Positions 1-8,410 of a stretch of DNA of 40,902 nucleotides are shown here, piece after piece; within the stretch, counting starts at the first letter, position 1; each line of letters begins with the position of its first letter. This DNA comes from a bacterium (GTDB taxonomy: Bacteria > Planctomycetota > UBA11346): the NCBI GenBank assembly GCA_020047915.1, contig JAIFND010000049.1, positions 1 through 40,902 of the forward strand, read 5' to 3'. A model generated the notes under the pieces. The model saw nothing but the letters and a program-made list of their open reading frames with translations. It had not been told where the DNA came from and made no database searches. The position numbers were made by a program, and so were the translations under genes.

Positions 1-77
1 TCCGGCCTGATCCTCCTCCCGTCACCTGCTGCGACCTCTGTTCCCTCCGTTCCTCCGTGTGAACTACGGAGGGCAGG

Positions 78-1281
78 ATGACCGGCCGCGAGACCGCCCC
101 CGACAGCGAGCTGGCACGCGCCCGCGAACTCGCGGTCGCCTTCATGCTCGACGAGATCGACGAGGCGGGGCTGCGCGAGCTGCACGGCCTGCTCACCGGT
201 CCGCGGGCCACGGCTATGGCCGCTGCCGCGTGGCAGCAGCTCGATGGCGCGATCGACCTGCGCGTCCAGGTCGGCGGTGCGAACTTCGCCGACGAGGTGC
301 GGCTACGCCTGGGCGATGACGGGGCCTTCGCCCGCGCCGCGCAACGCCGGCTGGGTGGGCGCAGCGCCCTGGCGCCGGTCGGCGAGCCGCCTCCCCCGCC
401 CCGGCGCTGGCGCCGGCGTCTGCTGTGGTTCTGCCTGCCCATGCTGGTCGGTGCTGGGCAGCGAACCACCGGCCCGCGCCAGCGCGATCGCCGGCCTGCC
501 GGTGGCCGGCGGCGCGGCCGTGGGGCCGGGAGCGGCCCTCGACCCGGGCGCTCCGCTGGCGTTGCCCGAGGGCGCCGCGATCGCCATCGTCTGGCGCGAT
601 GGCTCGACGGCGGTGGTCGCCGGACCGGCCAGCGCCGTGGTCCAACCCGGGGGGCTGTCACTCATCGGGGGCAGCGCTTGGCTCAACGCCGGGCCGGCCG
701 GGCTGCGTCTGGGCACCCCGGACCGCCAGGCCACGCTGCCCGAAGGTGCGCGCTGCGCCGTCGTGGTCGAAGACGGCGCCAGCGCCATCGCCCTGCCCGC
801 CGGGGCCCAGGCGGTGCCGGGCCTGCCCACCCCTGGGCGCTTCGCCGTGGCCGGCAGCGAGGCGCCGTGGCCGCTGCCCCAGACGATCGGCGGGGTCGTG
901 CCGCTCGAAGGCGCCTGGTGGGAATTGATCATCAGCATCACGGCCTGGAACGGCGATGGTCGGCTGGTCGTGACCCTGGAGCCTGGTCCATCCGTCGCGC
1001 TCGCACCTGGCGTGCTGCTGATCGGCCAAGGCGGCCCGGATCCGCTGGCCGGCGCCCAGGCGACGCGGCTGCCCGGTGCCACCCAGGCCGGACGCAGCCT
1101 GCGGTTGACGCTGCGCGGCCGGCGTCTGGCGGTGACGGTCGATGGCGGCGAAGCCAGACTGGTCGAGCTTCCCACCCAGCCCTCGGCGCTGCGCCTCGAA
1201 CGCAGCGGCCTCGACGGGCCGGCCGTGATCCTGCGCCACGGTCCGGCCAGCACGCCTCCCCTGCCCCTCTCAGGCTGGTGA
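78..1281 (+). pseudogene. FecR-like membrane-anchored protein, frameshifted
   Basis: Two overlapping reading frames make one protein. The first, starting at ATG 78 behind a good ribosome site (GGAGGG at 68-73), encodes a helical N-terminus like that of anti-sigma/FecR proteins and a basic-hydrophobic membrane segment near 405-455. The frame then changes between about 440 and 460, and the other frame runs to TGA 1279-1281 with a FecR-type domain (VWRDGSTAVVAGPASAVV) and a C-terminal beta-rich part resembling LamG/DUF1080 sandwiches. The span is 1204 nt, one base over a multiple of three, so a single inserted base explains it. No slippery run is seen at the junction. Related proteins often lie beside an ECF sigma gene, which may be just outside the window. 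The role is inferred: cell-envelope sensing or signalling. Whether the lesion is real or a sequencing error cannot be told. Confidence 0.6.
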
Positions 1282-2169
1282 GGCCGCGTCCCAGCACGCA
1301 CGGGCGATGCCCGCCAGGGTGAGCGCATCGCTCCAGCGGTCGCCCAGTTCGGTCCAGCCGCCCCGGCCATCGGGATGCAGCGGCGCGTAGTTGATCTCGG
1401 GTTGCAGCAGTTCGGTGGCGAAGGGCAGCACATCTCCTGGTCCGGCATTGCGCCGGAATCCGGCCATCCCACGCGTCCACATCTCGCGGAAGTGCCCGAT
1501 CGCCGTGGCCGCGCTGGGATGCGTCAGGCCGATCTGGATGCTGCCGCTGTTGCCGATGCGGCCATGGAAGAAGCGCACCCGCTCGAAGACCGGCTGGAGG
1601 AAGTCCAGCTTTGCCTGCCAGTCGCCATAGACCATCTCCAGGCCGGTGTACCAGTGGCTGAGGTCGGCATTGAAGCGCACCTCGGGATGGCGCTTGGCGA
1701 TCTGCACCGTGCGCCAGGTGTCCTGGGTGATGGTGGCGCGGTGCGTCTCGATGCACATGCAGATGCCGTGCCGCGTGCCGGCCTCGATGATCGCGGCGAC
1801 CAGGCGGTCGATCTGAGCGTCATCCTCGTGGCCGGTGCCGACGTGCAGCGAACCGCCATCGGCGCCATCCCCGACCCAGCGCCGGGCCAGCTCGTCGGCC
1901 TGCTCGGGCCGGTCAACGCGACCGCCGCAGGTCACGCGCATGCCAAGCTGGCGCGCGTGCTCGGCGCTGGTGCCGTGCATCACCTCGAAGCCGGCGGCGC
2001 GCATGGCCGCAGCGATCACGGGGTCGTCGCGCTCTGGGCCGACGCCAGGAGGAAGGGAGTAGAGGGCGGACATCTCCAGGCGCAGCCGGGGCGGGGCAGA
2101 GGATCCATCGCGGACATTGGGCATCATGGCAACCAGATATGGGCCTGCTGCGGAATCGGCAATCGTCAT
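1270..2169 (-). CDS. Sugar phosphate isomerase/epimerase-like TIM-barrel protein
   Basis: A 299-residue protein of the xylose-isomerase-like TIM-barrel family (AP endonuclease 2 fold). The usual metal ligands appear in order: Glu in CIETH, Asp in FNADLSHW, His in FFHGRIGN and Glu in LQPEINYAP. Members isomerise or epimerise sugars or inositol derivatives in the cytoplasm; the substrate here is unknown. I chose ATG 2169 because GGAG lies about nine bases upstream; a second option is ATG 2127, which has no ribosome site. The open frame continues far upstream to 3174, but that part is antisense to the lipoprotein gene and is not credible. The 3' end overlaps the FecR-like gene by 12 nt, tail to tail. 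The gene is divergent from the lipoprotein gene 36 bp away, and the Gfo/Idh oxidoreductase nearby may act in the same sugar pathway. Confidence 0.8.
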   Translation of the reverse strand: MTIADSAAGPYLVAMMPNVRDGSSAPPRLRLEMSALYSLPPGVGPERDDPVIAAAMRAAGFEVMHGTSAEHARQLGMRVTCGGRVDRPEQADELARRWVGDGADGGSLHVGTGHEDDAQIDRLVAAIIEAGTRHGICMCIETHRATITQDTWRTVQIAKRHPEVRFNADLSHWYTGLEMVYGDWQAKLDFLQPVFERVRFFHGRIGNSGSIQIGLTHPSAATAIGHFREMWTRGMAGFRRNAGPGDVLPFATELLQPEINYAPLHPDGRGGWTELGDRWSDALTLAGIARACWDAASPA

Positions 2170-2205
2170 CCCTTGCCGCTCCGTGCACGACGACAGGCTG
2201 CGGAC

Positions 2206-3039
2206 ATGCTGCGTACCACCTCGGCCTGCCTCCTCATCCTCGCTCTGGCCGGCTGCGGCGACCGCCCCGTGACCGCCGACCAGGCTGCACCGGCGACGGC
2301 CGCGGCCGCCAGCGTGCCCGCCAGCGCTCCGGCGCCTGGGCCGACGACCGCCGTATCGGCTGCCGCCCCCGAAGTGGTCGCCGAGGCGGTCGCCGACAGC
2401 TACAGCCGCAGCGCTGATGGCTGGCGCGTCTCCTTCGCGCTCAACCTGCCGGCCCTGCCCGCGACGAAGGCGCGCATCCTGCGCCGGGCCTGTGAAGCCT
2501 GGCTGTTCCAGGGCCTGATCAGCCCGCGTGGCGACTTCGCGACCAGCGCCGCCGAGGCGCACCGGTTGCTCATCCAGGATACGCCGCGCGGTGCCGAGGG
2601 CGAACCGTGGTACAGCGAGCGTGCCGTGCATGCGCGCCTGGTCGGCGCCGGCTGGCTGTCCCTCGAACGCGACTGGAAGGAGTTCGCTGGCGGAGCCCAC
2701 GCCAACCAGCGCAGCGAAGGCCTGCTGGTCGAGATCGCCGCCGGCCGGGCATTGACCCTCGACGAGGTCATCCCCGCCGACCGTATCGACGCGCTGCGCG
2801 CGCTGCTCGCCCGCGAACTGCGCCGGGTGCGCGGCCTGCCGCCAGACGGCCCGCTGACCAGCGCGATCGCCAGTGATGCCGAACTGCCGATACCGATGCC
2901 GGTGCTGACCACCGACGGTGCCGTGTTCACCTGGAACGCCTACGAGATCGGCCCCTTCAGCGATGGCGCCTATCGCGCCGCCCTGCCCGCCGCGGCGGTT
3001 CGCGGCCTGTTGGCGCGCGATCCGTGGCGCCAGCCATGA
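2206..3039 (+). CDS. RsiV/DUF3298-like lipoprotein
   Basis: A 277-residue predicted lipoprotein. The N-terminus has a short hydrophobic stretch ending in the lipobox LAGC, giving Cys17 as the lipidated residue, then an Ala/Pro-rich linker to about residue 65. The folded part matches the DUF3298/RsiV pattern: a GGAHANQR segment, a LTLDEVI segment and a late WNAYEIGPFSDGAY motif followed by a small terminal helix. Proteins of this family sit outside the cytoplasmic membrane; RsiV itself is an anti-sigma factor that binds lysozyme, but many members have no known role. This one lacks the cytoplasmic anti-sigma segment, so a regulatory function is not supported. Its last four bases overlap the start of the oxidoreductase gene (ATGA), which implies translational coupling. 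Confidence 0.75.
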   Translation: MLRTTSACLLILALAGCGDRPVTADQAAPATAAAASVPASAPAPGPTTAVSAAAPEVVAEAVADSYSRSADGWRVSFALNLPALPATKARILRRACEAWLFQGLISPRGDFATSAAEAHRLLIQDTPRGAEGEPWYSERAVHARLVGAGWLSLERDWKEFAGGAHANQRSEGLLVEIAAGRALTLDEVIPADRIDALRALLARELRRVRGLPPDGPLTSAIASDAELPIPMPVLTTDGAVFTWNAYEIGPFSDGAYRAALPAAAVRGLLARDPWRQP

Positions 3040-3992
3040 GCCGCCCAGTCCTGGCCTGGGGCATCCTCGGCGCAGGCCATATCGCCACCCGCTTCGCCGA
3101 ACAGCTCGCCAGCCTCGGCGGCCAGGCCCGGCTGCAGGCGGTCGGGGCGCGTGATCCGGCCAAGGCGGCGGCATTCGCGCAGACGCATGGCGCGGCGCGT
3201 TCGGGCGATTACGACGCGGTGCTCGCCGATCCCGCCGTCGATGCGGTGTACATCGCGCTGCTCAACCGCGACCACGCGCGCTGGAGCATCGCCGCCTCAC
3301 GCGCCGGGAAGCGCGTCCTGTGCGAGAAGCCGGCAGCACTGCATGCCGCCGAGCTGCGCAGCATGCTCGATGCAGCGCGCGAGGCCGGCCGGCTGTGGGT
3401 CGAGGCCTTCGCCTATCGTTTCCACCCGCGTTGGGCGCTGGTGCGCAGCCACCTGCCCAGCCTGGGTGTACCGCTGGTCGCGCACGGCTGCTTCTCGTTC
3501 TTCGGCGGTGCGCCGACCAAGCCGCGCCTGCTCGATCCGGTTGGCGGTGGGGCGCTGCTCGATGTCGGCTGCTACCCGCTGTCCTGGCAGATCGGCCTGC
3601 TCGGCCGGCCCGACCAGCTGCACTGCACCGGCCGGCTCGCCGCCAACGGCGTCGATCTGGCCGCCGCCGCCGCGCTGCGCTTCCCTGGCGGCCATGTCGC
3701 CCAGGCCCTGTGCGGCTGCGATGCTGCGATGCCGCAGAGCGCGACCATTTCCGGTCCACACGGCGCGATAGAACTCAGCGAACCCTTCCGCAACGCAGCC
3801 GGCTGCCTCACCCGGCTTCACGCCAGCGGCACGGTGCGCGACCTGCCGTGGCACGACGACGGCCTGCAGCTCTACGCCCGCGAAGCCCTGGCGATGAGCG
3901 AGGCCGCCGACCAGCTGGAGCACCCGGCAATGCCCTGGGCCGACAGCCTGCATCTCGCCGAGACGATCGACGGACTGCGCGCAAAATTATAG
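3036..3992 (+). CDS. Gfo/Idh/MocA-family NAD(P)-dependent oxidoreductase
   Basis: A 318-residue cytoplasmic dehydrogenase. Residues 9-17 (GILGAGHIA) form the Rossmann dinucleotide loop, residues 97-99 are the EKP motif that carries the conserved Lys, and DVGCYPLS in the C-terminal half is the usual substrate-domain signature. The family oxidises or reduces sugars, inositols and trans-dihydrodiols; closest in style to the dihydrodiol dehydrogenase-like branch, but the substrate cannot be read from the sequence. I chose ATG 3036 because it overlaps the preceding stop codon (ATGA); an in-frame ATG at 3024 would add four residues. The stop codon leads directly into a degenerate heptamer repeat. 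Confidence 0.88.
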   Translation: MSRPVLAWGILGAGHIATRFAEQLASLGGQARLQAVGARDPAKAAAFAQTHGAARSGDYDAVLADPAVDAVYIALLNRDHARWSIAASRAGKRVLCEKPAALHAAELRSMLDAAREAGRLWVEAFAYRFHPRWALVRSHLPSLGVPLVAHGCFSFFGGAPTKPRLLDPVGGGALLDVGCYPLSWQIGLLGRPDQLHCTGRLAANGVDLAAAAALRFPGGHVAQALCGCDAAMPQSATISGPHGAIELSEPFRNAAGCLTRLHASGTVRDLPWHDDGLQLYAREALAMSEAADQLEHPAMPWADSLHLAETIDGLRAKL

Positions 3993-4064
3993 AATGCCGA
4001 ATGTTGGAATGCTGAAATGCCGGAATGATGCGAAAGCCGCAGTGCGCCGCTATTCCAGCATTCC
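3992..4064. repeat. Degenerate heptamer/octamer array with an inverted copy
   Basis: From the last base of the oxidoreductase gene run five short units: GAATGCC, GAATGTT, GGAATGCT, GAAATGCC, GGAATGAT (3992-4029). After a short spacer the same word returns in inverted orientation at 4051-4064; GGAATGCTG at 4006-4014 is the exact reverse complement of 4056-4064. The stretch fills the gap between two convergent genes and is visibly less GC-rich than its surroundings. It could fold back on itself as a bidirectional end signal, but no T-run follows. Confidence 0.65.
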
Positions 4065-4076
4065 CGACTTCGCCCC

Positions 4077-5570
4077 TCAGCGATTCACAATGTCGGCATT
4101 CGGCGTCAGGTCGGTGAACAACGGAGCGTCGGTCATGTGCCAGGTCTGCGGCGCCGCCTCGCGCTCGGGACCATCGACCGGACCGACCAGCAGATCCGGG
4201 TCGTGCTTGTTGACATCACGGCCGAAGGCCACCGAGGTGCGCCAGGTCTCGCGCGGGAAGAGCACCCAGTCGACGGTGCGCAGGTAGAGCTGCGCCTTCG
4301 CCGGCGCATCGCGCCAGCCGCGCAGTTGCGATCCGGGCGGGGCGTTGCCGCGCACCGCGGCCATCGCCGACTCGATCAGGACGCGGTCGTCGGTGACCGC
4401 GCCGTGGGTGTGGCCCGGCGCACCATCGGCGAGCGGGATCGGACGGAGGGATCCAGCGAGGGTCGGCAGGCCAGGGTCGATCCACGCCGCCGGGGCGTAG
4501 GTGGTGCCGGTGTTGGCCTCGCTGTCGATGACCTGGTACTGGCGGCTGACGTGCCGGCCGATCTCCAGCTCGGGGAAAGGCGTCCAATCGCGCAGGCGGG
4601 TCCAACCCTCGGCGAAGCGCCGGGGCGAGATGGGATGCTTGGCGGCGATGAGAATGTTGTTGCGTGAGGTGGTGCGGTCGAAGCTCGCCGGACGGTCGTT
4701 GCCATGCAGCACTGGAATGACCCAGGCGTGTTCAAGGCCGGCGGCGCGGAAGGTGCGCAGCGCCCCGCCGACCACCCGGCGCTTGGCCCCGCGCCATCCG
4801 CCATCGACCTGCTCGCCGTAGCAGCCGATGATGTTGGCGAAGACGGTTCCGCCCTCAGCCAGGGTATCAGCGCATTCAGCGAAGAATTCGCGCGTCATCA
4901 GGTGGGGCGGGATGGTCGAACCGGCGGTGTAGGCATCGAGTATGACCATGTGGAAGCCATGGCCCTTGCGCGCCCGTACATGCGCTCGCGCATCACGCGC
5001 CGCGAAGATCACCCGGCCCTGCGTCTCGGCCCAGGCGAGCAGGGGGTAATGCTCGCGCACCATCTCGATGACCGCCGGGTCGATGTCCACGACCTCGACG
5101 GTGGCCTTGGGGAAATGATGCAGAATGTGGGCGATACCAACGCCGCTGCCCAGGCCCACGACCAGGACCTGCGGCGCGGCCGGGACGCTGCGGTTGAGCA
5201 GCAGTCCGGCCGGGAAGAAGCTGATGTAGGCCGAGTTGTTGAGCGTGCCGGGATCGACCTGGCCGGGAGCCAGGGTCGGCAGGGTCGCCGGCTTGAGGTG
5301 CGGCAGCCGGCCATCGGCTGCGAGCTGCGCCCAGGTCGGCTCCAGGCAGACGCCACCCTCGACCATCTCGAAGAAGCGCAGCTGGAGGTAATTCTTGCCC
5401 GGGCTCGCCACCCAGGTCATGCCGGTATAGGGGCTGTCGCGATGCGCGATGACCCGCTGATCGGCCTCCAGTCCGGGGACATCGAGGCGGTAATGCTGGT
5501 CCTGGAAGGTGAAGCCGACGGCGATCGCCGCGGCGCCGATGACCAGGCCGAGAAGGAGTTGGCGATCCAT
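4077..5570 (-). CDS. Spermidine synthase-like SAM-dependent protein
   Basis: A 497-residue protein. An N-terminal hydrophobic segment (residues 5-20) anchors or exports it. The middle holds a class I methyltransferase / spermidine-synthase core: VVGLGSGVGIAHIL is the nucleotide loop and VEVVDIDPAVIEMV the acidic strand end that binds the cofactor ribose; VILDAYTAG is the next conserved strand. The C-terminal 170 residues are not recognised. Its start codon directly abuts the stop of the upstream membrane gene, so the two form an operon and probably one complex. In many bacteria the same two parts are a single polypeptide (MFS-like membrane half plus SpeE-like half). Whether it makes polyamines is unproven; many such fused proteins have no known substrate. 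Confidence 0.75.
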   Translation of the reverse strand: MDRQLLLGLVIGAAAIAVGFTFQDQHYRLDVPGLEADQRVIAHRDSPYTGMTWVASPGKNYLQLRFFEMVEGGVCLEPTWAQLAADGRLPHLKPATLPTLAPGQVDPGTLNNSAYISFFPAGLLLNRSVPAAPQVLVVGLGSGVGIAHILHHFPKATVEVVDIDPAVIEMVREHYPLLAWAETQGRVIFAARDARAHVRARKGHGFHMVILDAYTAGSTIPPHLMTREFFAECADTLAEGGTVFANIIGCYGEQVDGGWRGAKRRVVGGALRTFRAAGLEHAWVIPVLHGNDRPASFDRTTSRNNILIAAKHPISPRRFAEGWTRLRDWTPFPELEIGRHVSRQYQVIDSEANTGTTYAPAAWIDPGLPTLAGSLRPIPLADGAPGHTHGAVTDDRVLIESAMAAVRGNAPPGSQLRGWRDAPAKAQLYLRTVDWVLFPRETWRTSVAFGRDVNKHDPDLLVGPVDGPEREAAPQTWHMTDAPLFTDLTPNADIVNR

Positions 5571-6191
5571 TCAGGCCCCCTGGGCCGGCGCCGGGGTCGC
5601 AGTCGCCTGCAGACGAAGGGCGAGATGGAGCAGGCCGGTGACGACCAGGACGCAACCCATCCACAGGAGATTCGCATTCAGCGGGACATGTTCGAGCAGC
5701 ACATAGTCGGTCACCAGGATGCCGAGCACATTGCCGACCGAGCCGATCGCATACAGCGTTCCGGTGGTGCGTCCGACGCGCTCGGCGCTGACGAAGGCGA
5801 GCTTGACCAGGACCGGCGAGACCATGCCGAGCAGCAGTGACGGCAGCAGGAACAGCACCAGGCCGGCGACCAGCACGCCGAAGCGCAGGTCGCCCATCGC
5901 ATCGCCGAGCGCCTCGGAGGCGGACAGGGCGTAGATCGGCAGGGTCAGGTAGAGCACACCCGCGCCGAGCACGATCCACGCCAGCGCGCGGTTGTCCGAG
6001 CTCTTGTCGGCGATGCGGCCGCCGATGACGTAGCCGATCGACAGCGACAGGATGAACACCGTGATGATCGCCGCCCACACATCGATCGACGAACCGAACG
6101 ACGGGTAGAGGAGGCGGGCACCGAGAATCTCCAAGGCCATGAGGCAGAAGCCGCAGGTGATGGAGGTGGCATAGATGGCGAAAAGGCGCAC
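5571..6191 (-). CDS. Integral membrane protein, membrane half of a split SpeE-like fusion
   Basis: A 206-residue protein with about six hydrophobic helices, including a leading ATSITCGFCLMALEILGARL segment that is typical of the membrane part of fused spermidine synthase-like proteins. The start is GTG 6191, with GGGGAG seven bases upstream; there is no ATG that keeps the first helix. Its stop is immediately followed by the start of the soluble partner gene with no spacing. It likely carries or docks the SAM-binding protein at the cytoplasmic membrane. The function is inferred from fused homologues only. Confidence 0.72.
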   Translation of the reverse strand: MRLFAIYATSITCGFCLMALEILGARLLYPSFGSSIDVWAAIITVFILSLSIGYVIGGRIADKSSDNRALAWIVLGAGVLYLTLPIYALSASEALGDAMGDLRFGVLVAGLVLFLLPSLLLGMVSPVLVKLAFVSAERVGRTTGTLYAIGSVGNVLGILVTDYVLLEHVPLNANLLWMGCVLVVTGLLHLALRLQATATPAPAQGA

Positions 6192-6291
6192 GTGGGGCTC
6201 CCCGGGGGTCGCGGCAACCTATGGCGGTCGGCCGGCCAGTCCACGCCTCGCGCTGGCACCCTGGCACACCCCGTGCTATGCTGGAGGTAGG

Positions 6292-7809
6292 ATGCCCGAC
6301 GACGCCATCGTCCTGGAAGTCGATCCCGCCGGCATGCAGGCCATCCTGCATCTGCCGGCCGGAGCCTCTTTGCCAGCCAGCAGCGCGCTGGACCGCATGA
6401 TGAAGGCCAACGTCGTGGCCGGCGTGGTCGAGGAGACGCTGCGCGAGGTGGAAACCCCGAGTCCAGATGAACGCCATCTGGTCGTCGCCCGGGGCGTCCC
6501 CGCTGTCCAACCAGTGGACGCCCGAGTCGAGGTCCTGGTCAATTTCGCCCTGCGGCTGACCGAGGACACCCAGCACCACATCGATTTCCGTGAACAGGGC
6601 CGCTTCCACGAGGTTGCCGCCGGCACCGTCCTGGCCCGCCTGATCCCCAAGGCCGCCGGCACCCCAGGGCGCACCGTCCTGGGCCGCGACCTGCCGGTCG
6701 GCGATCCGCGCGACGCCGACCTCACCGCCTTCGCCGGAGAAGGCACGGTGATCCAGGCGGTGGGCGACGGACAGGTGGCGGCCGAGCGCGCCGGCCTGGT
6801 GGTGCGCCGGCGCGATGGCCACCTCGACATCATGCCCAGCGTCGAGATCCCGGGCAATCTCGACATGCACTGGGGCAACCTGGTGACCCTGCTGCCGGTG
6901 ACCATCAAGGGCGACATCATCGCCGGCTTCAGCCTCAAGAGCGGGGCCGAGGTGATGGTGCGCGGCGTGATCGAGGACGCGCGCGTCTCGGTGAAGGGCA
7001 ACCTCGCCTGCGGCGGCATCCTGCCCGGTGAACATCGCGTCAAGACGCATGGCGACCTGGTGACCAAGTACGCCGCCGGTCGCGAACTGAAGTGCCGCAA
7101 CCTGATCGTCGCCAGCGATGTGCGCGGCGGCACGGTCTATGCGACCGACAATGTCACAGCCAAGCTGATCGTCAGCTGCCAGGTCCACTGCGGCGGCTCG
7201 CTGGTATGCGATGAACTCGGCTCGCCGGCCGAACTGGGCGGCTGCATCCAGGTCGGGGTGAATCCACTTGCCGTCGCGCTCTACCGACTGGCCGCCCGCG
7301 AGCGCGAAACCATTGAAAAGGAGGTCGCCGAGGGGAAGCGGCTGTGCAAGCGATTGGCCATGTGGGTGCGCGACGAAACCGATCCGACGAAACGCCAGGA
7401 ACTGGCCGGCCGGCTGCGCAAGACCCTGACCGACTACGAGTCCGCTACCACCCGCCTGGCGCACTGCGAAGCGGTGCTGAACAACGCCGTGCTGCGCAAC
7501 GGCAACAACCCCGAGGCCACGGTCACGGTCAATCAGACGGTGCATGCCGGGGTCGAGATCCGCATCGGCACGGAAGCCAAACTGGCCGTGACCAAGACCA
7601 TGGGCAAGACGGTCTTCCGCCTGAAGGACGGCCGCATCGCCTGGGATGTCCCGCGCATGCGCCTCGACGGGACTCCGATGCCGGAATCCGAGGCCGCAGC
7701 AGCAGCCACCGAGGCGCCCGTCAGCGAAGCACCGCCCGGCGAGGCTGCAGCCGAGACGACGGCGCCTGCGCCGGAAGCTGCCGCGCCCCCCGCCACGCCG
7801 CCGGCCTGA
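6292..7809 (+). CDS. FapA-family (DUF342) polymer-forming protein
   Basis: A 505-residue protein of the FapA/DUF342 family. An N-terminal domain (about 1-150) leads to the signature Gly-rich region with AAGTPGRTVLGRDLP and then a right-handed beta-helix of repeated V-x-G-x-I turns (about 170-320). A charged coiled-coil hairpin follows (about 325-400), and then the return of the beta-helix and an Ala/Pro/Glu-rich tail of about 40 residues that is probably disordered. Start ATG 6292 is preceded by GGAGGT at 6283-6288. Family members are bactofilin-like or MinC-like scaffolds often encoded beside motility or signalling genes, but there is no such neighbour here, so the cellular role is open. It is divergent from the SpeE-like pair. 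Confidence 0.85.
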   Translation: MPDDAIVLEVDPAGMQAILHLPAGASLPASSALDRMMKANVVAGVVEETLREVETPSPDERHLVVARGVPAVQPVDARVEVLVNFALRLTEDTQHHIDFREQGRFHEVAAGTVLARLIPKAAGTPGRTVLGRDLPVGDPRDADLTAFAGEGTVIQAVGDGQVAAERAGLVVRRRDGHLDIMPSVEIPGNLDMHWGNLVTLLPVTIKGDIIAGFSLKSGAEVMVRGVIEDARVSVKGNLACGGILPGEHRVKTHGDLVTKYAAGRELKCRNLIVASDVRGGTVYATDNVTAKLIVSCQVHCGGSLVCDELGSPAELGGCIQVGVNPLAVALYRLAARERETIEKEVAEGKRLCKRLAMWVRDETDPTKRQELAGRLRKTLTDYESATTRLAHCEAVLNNAVLRNGNNPEATVTVNQTVHAGVEIRIGTEAKLAVTKTMGKTVFRLKDGRIAWDVPRMRLDGTPMPESEAAAAATEAPVSEAPPGEAAAETTAPAPEAAAPPATPPA

Positions 7810-7848
7810 GCCGGCCTTGCCCCACGCCGGCGCAGCCGATCATCCGGC

Positions 7849-8166
7849 ATGCGTCGTCTCGCCCTGCCTGTCCTCGCCCTGCTTGCCGGCTGCTCCGCCA
7901 ACGGCGCTCGGGTCGAGCCGACCGCCGAGGAGTCCCGGCTGATCGCCTACCTCTCCCGTGATCCCTACGTCGTGATCGACAGCCTCGACCGCGACGCGGA
8001 CGGAAATCTGGTCGTAGTCACCCAGCAGGGCGACCTGCAGCGCCGCTACCTGATCGCCGCCGATGATCCGGCCCGGCCCGACCTGCGCCTGCGCCCGCTG
8101 CTCGACAGCAGCACGCTCGACACCGCGCCCAACGAGCAGCCGGGCGGCGGGCCGATCCCGCGCTGA
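7849..8166 (+). CDS. Small hypothetical lipoprotein
   Basis: A 105-residue protein. MRRLALPVLALLAGCS is a clear lipoprotein signal, with Cys15 in an LAGC lipobox. The mature part is short, charged and rich in D/R/L with no domain I recognise; VVIDSLDRDADGNLVVVT has a beta-strand look. It follows fapA by 39 bp on the same strand and could be its operon partner. Right behind it stands the first copy of the paired-stem intergenic repeat. Confidence 0.65.
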   Translation: MRRLALPVLALLAGCSANGARVEPTAEESRLIAYLSRDPYVVIDSLDRDADGNLVVVTQQGDLQRRYLIAADDPARPDLRLRPLLDSSTLDTAPNEQPGGGPIPR

Positions 8167-8170
8167 TTGC

Positions 8171-8280
8171 TCGGGGGCTTCGCCCCCCGCGCTATGTCGG
8201 GGCTCGCTTTCATCGCTTCGCTCTGAAACCGTGGGCGGATGGCTGCGCCATTGTATCCGCCCACCGCCCCTCGGCGCGCG
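8171..8280 (+). repeat. Paired-stem intergenic element, copy 1
   Basis: First of three related intergenic elements (others at 24571-24720 and 33206-33338). Hairpin GGGGGC/GCCCCC at 8173-8187 is followed by a weak stem TTTCA/TGAAA (8208-8212 with 8224-8228). The main stem is GTGGGCGGAT (8231-8240) pairing exactly with 8255-8264, with an inner GGC/GCC pair and an ATTGT bulge. It ends in TCGGCG. It lies between the lipoprotein gene and the stand-alone phnM, in the sense orientation of the gene before it. Confidence 0.7.
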
Positions 8281-8372
8281 ATCCTCGCTACGCTGCGGCC
8301 AGGGCTATGCCCAGGACCCGCCCCCACAGCCTCTTGACCAGTGACTGAACGGTAATGTGTTCGTGGCCGTTG

Positions 8373-8390
8373 CTTCATCGATCCTGCATA
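8373..8390 (+). promoter_or_regulatory. Possible PHO box upstream of the stand-alone phnM
   Basis: CTTCATC at 8373-8379 and CTGCATA at 8384-8390 are spaced 11 bp apart, the same period as the better sites before phnC, pstS and the phn operon. The second unit is poor. Its position 20 bp ahead of ATG 8411 fits that start better than the upstream GTG 8357. Confidence 0.35.
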
Positions 8391-8410
8391 CAGCAGCCGA
8401 CACTGGCGGC

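Noticed and set aside
6262-6277. Near-perfect sigma-54 promoter (TGGCAC-N5-GTGCT) before fapA
   Set aside because: The implied transcript start falls about four bases before ATG 6292 and downstream of most of the good ribosome site, so it does not fit the gene. GC-rich chance match is likely.
4993-7545. Minus-strand open frame of 850 codons across fapA and the SpeE-like pair
   Set aside because: It covers three real genes in the wrong frame or strand; its open length comes from high GC.
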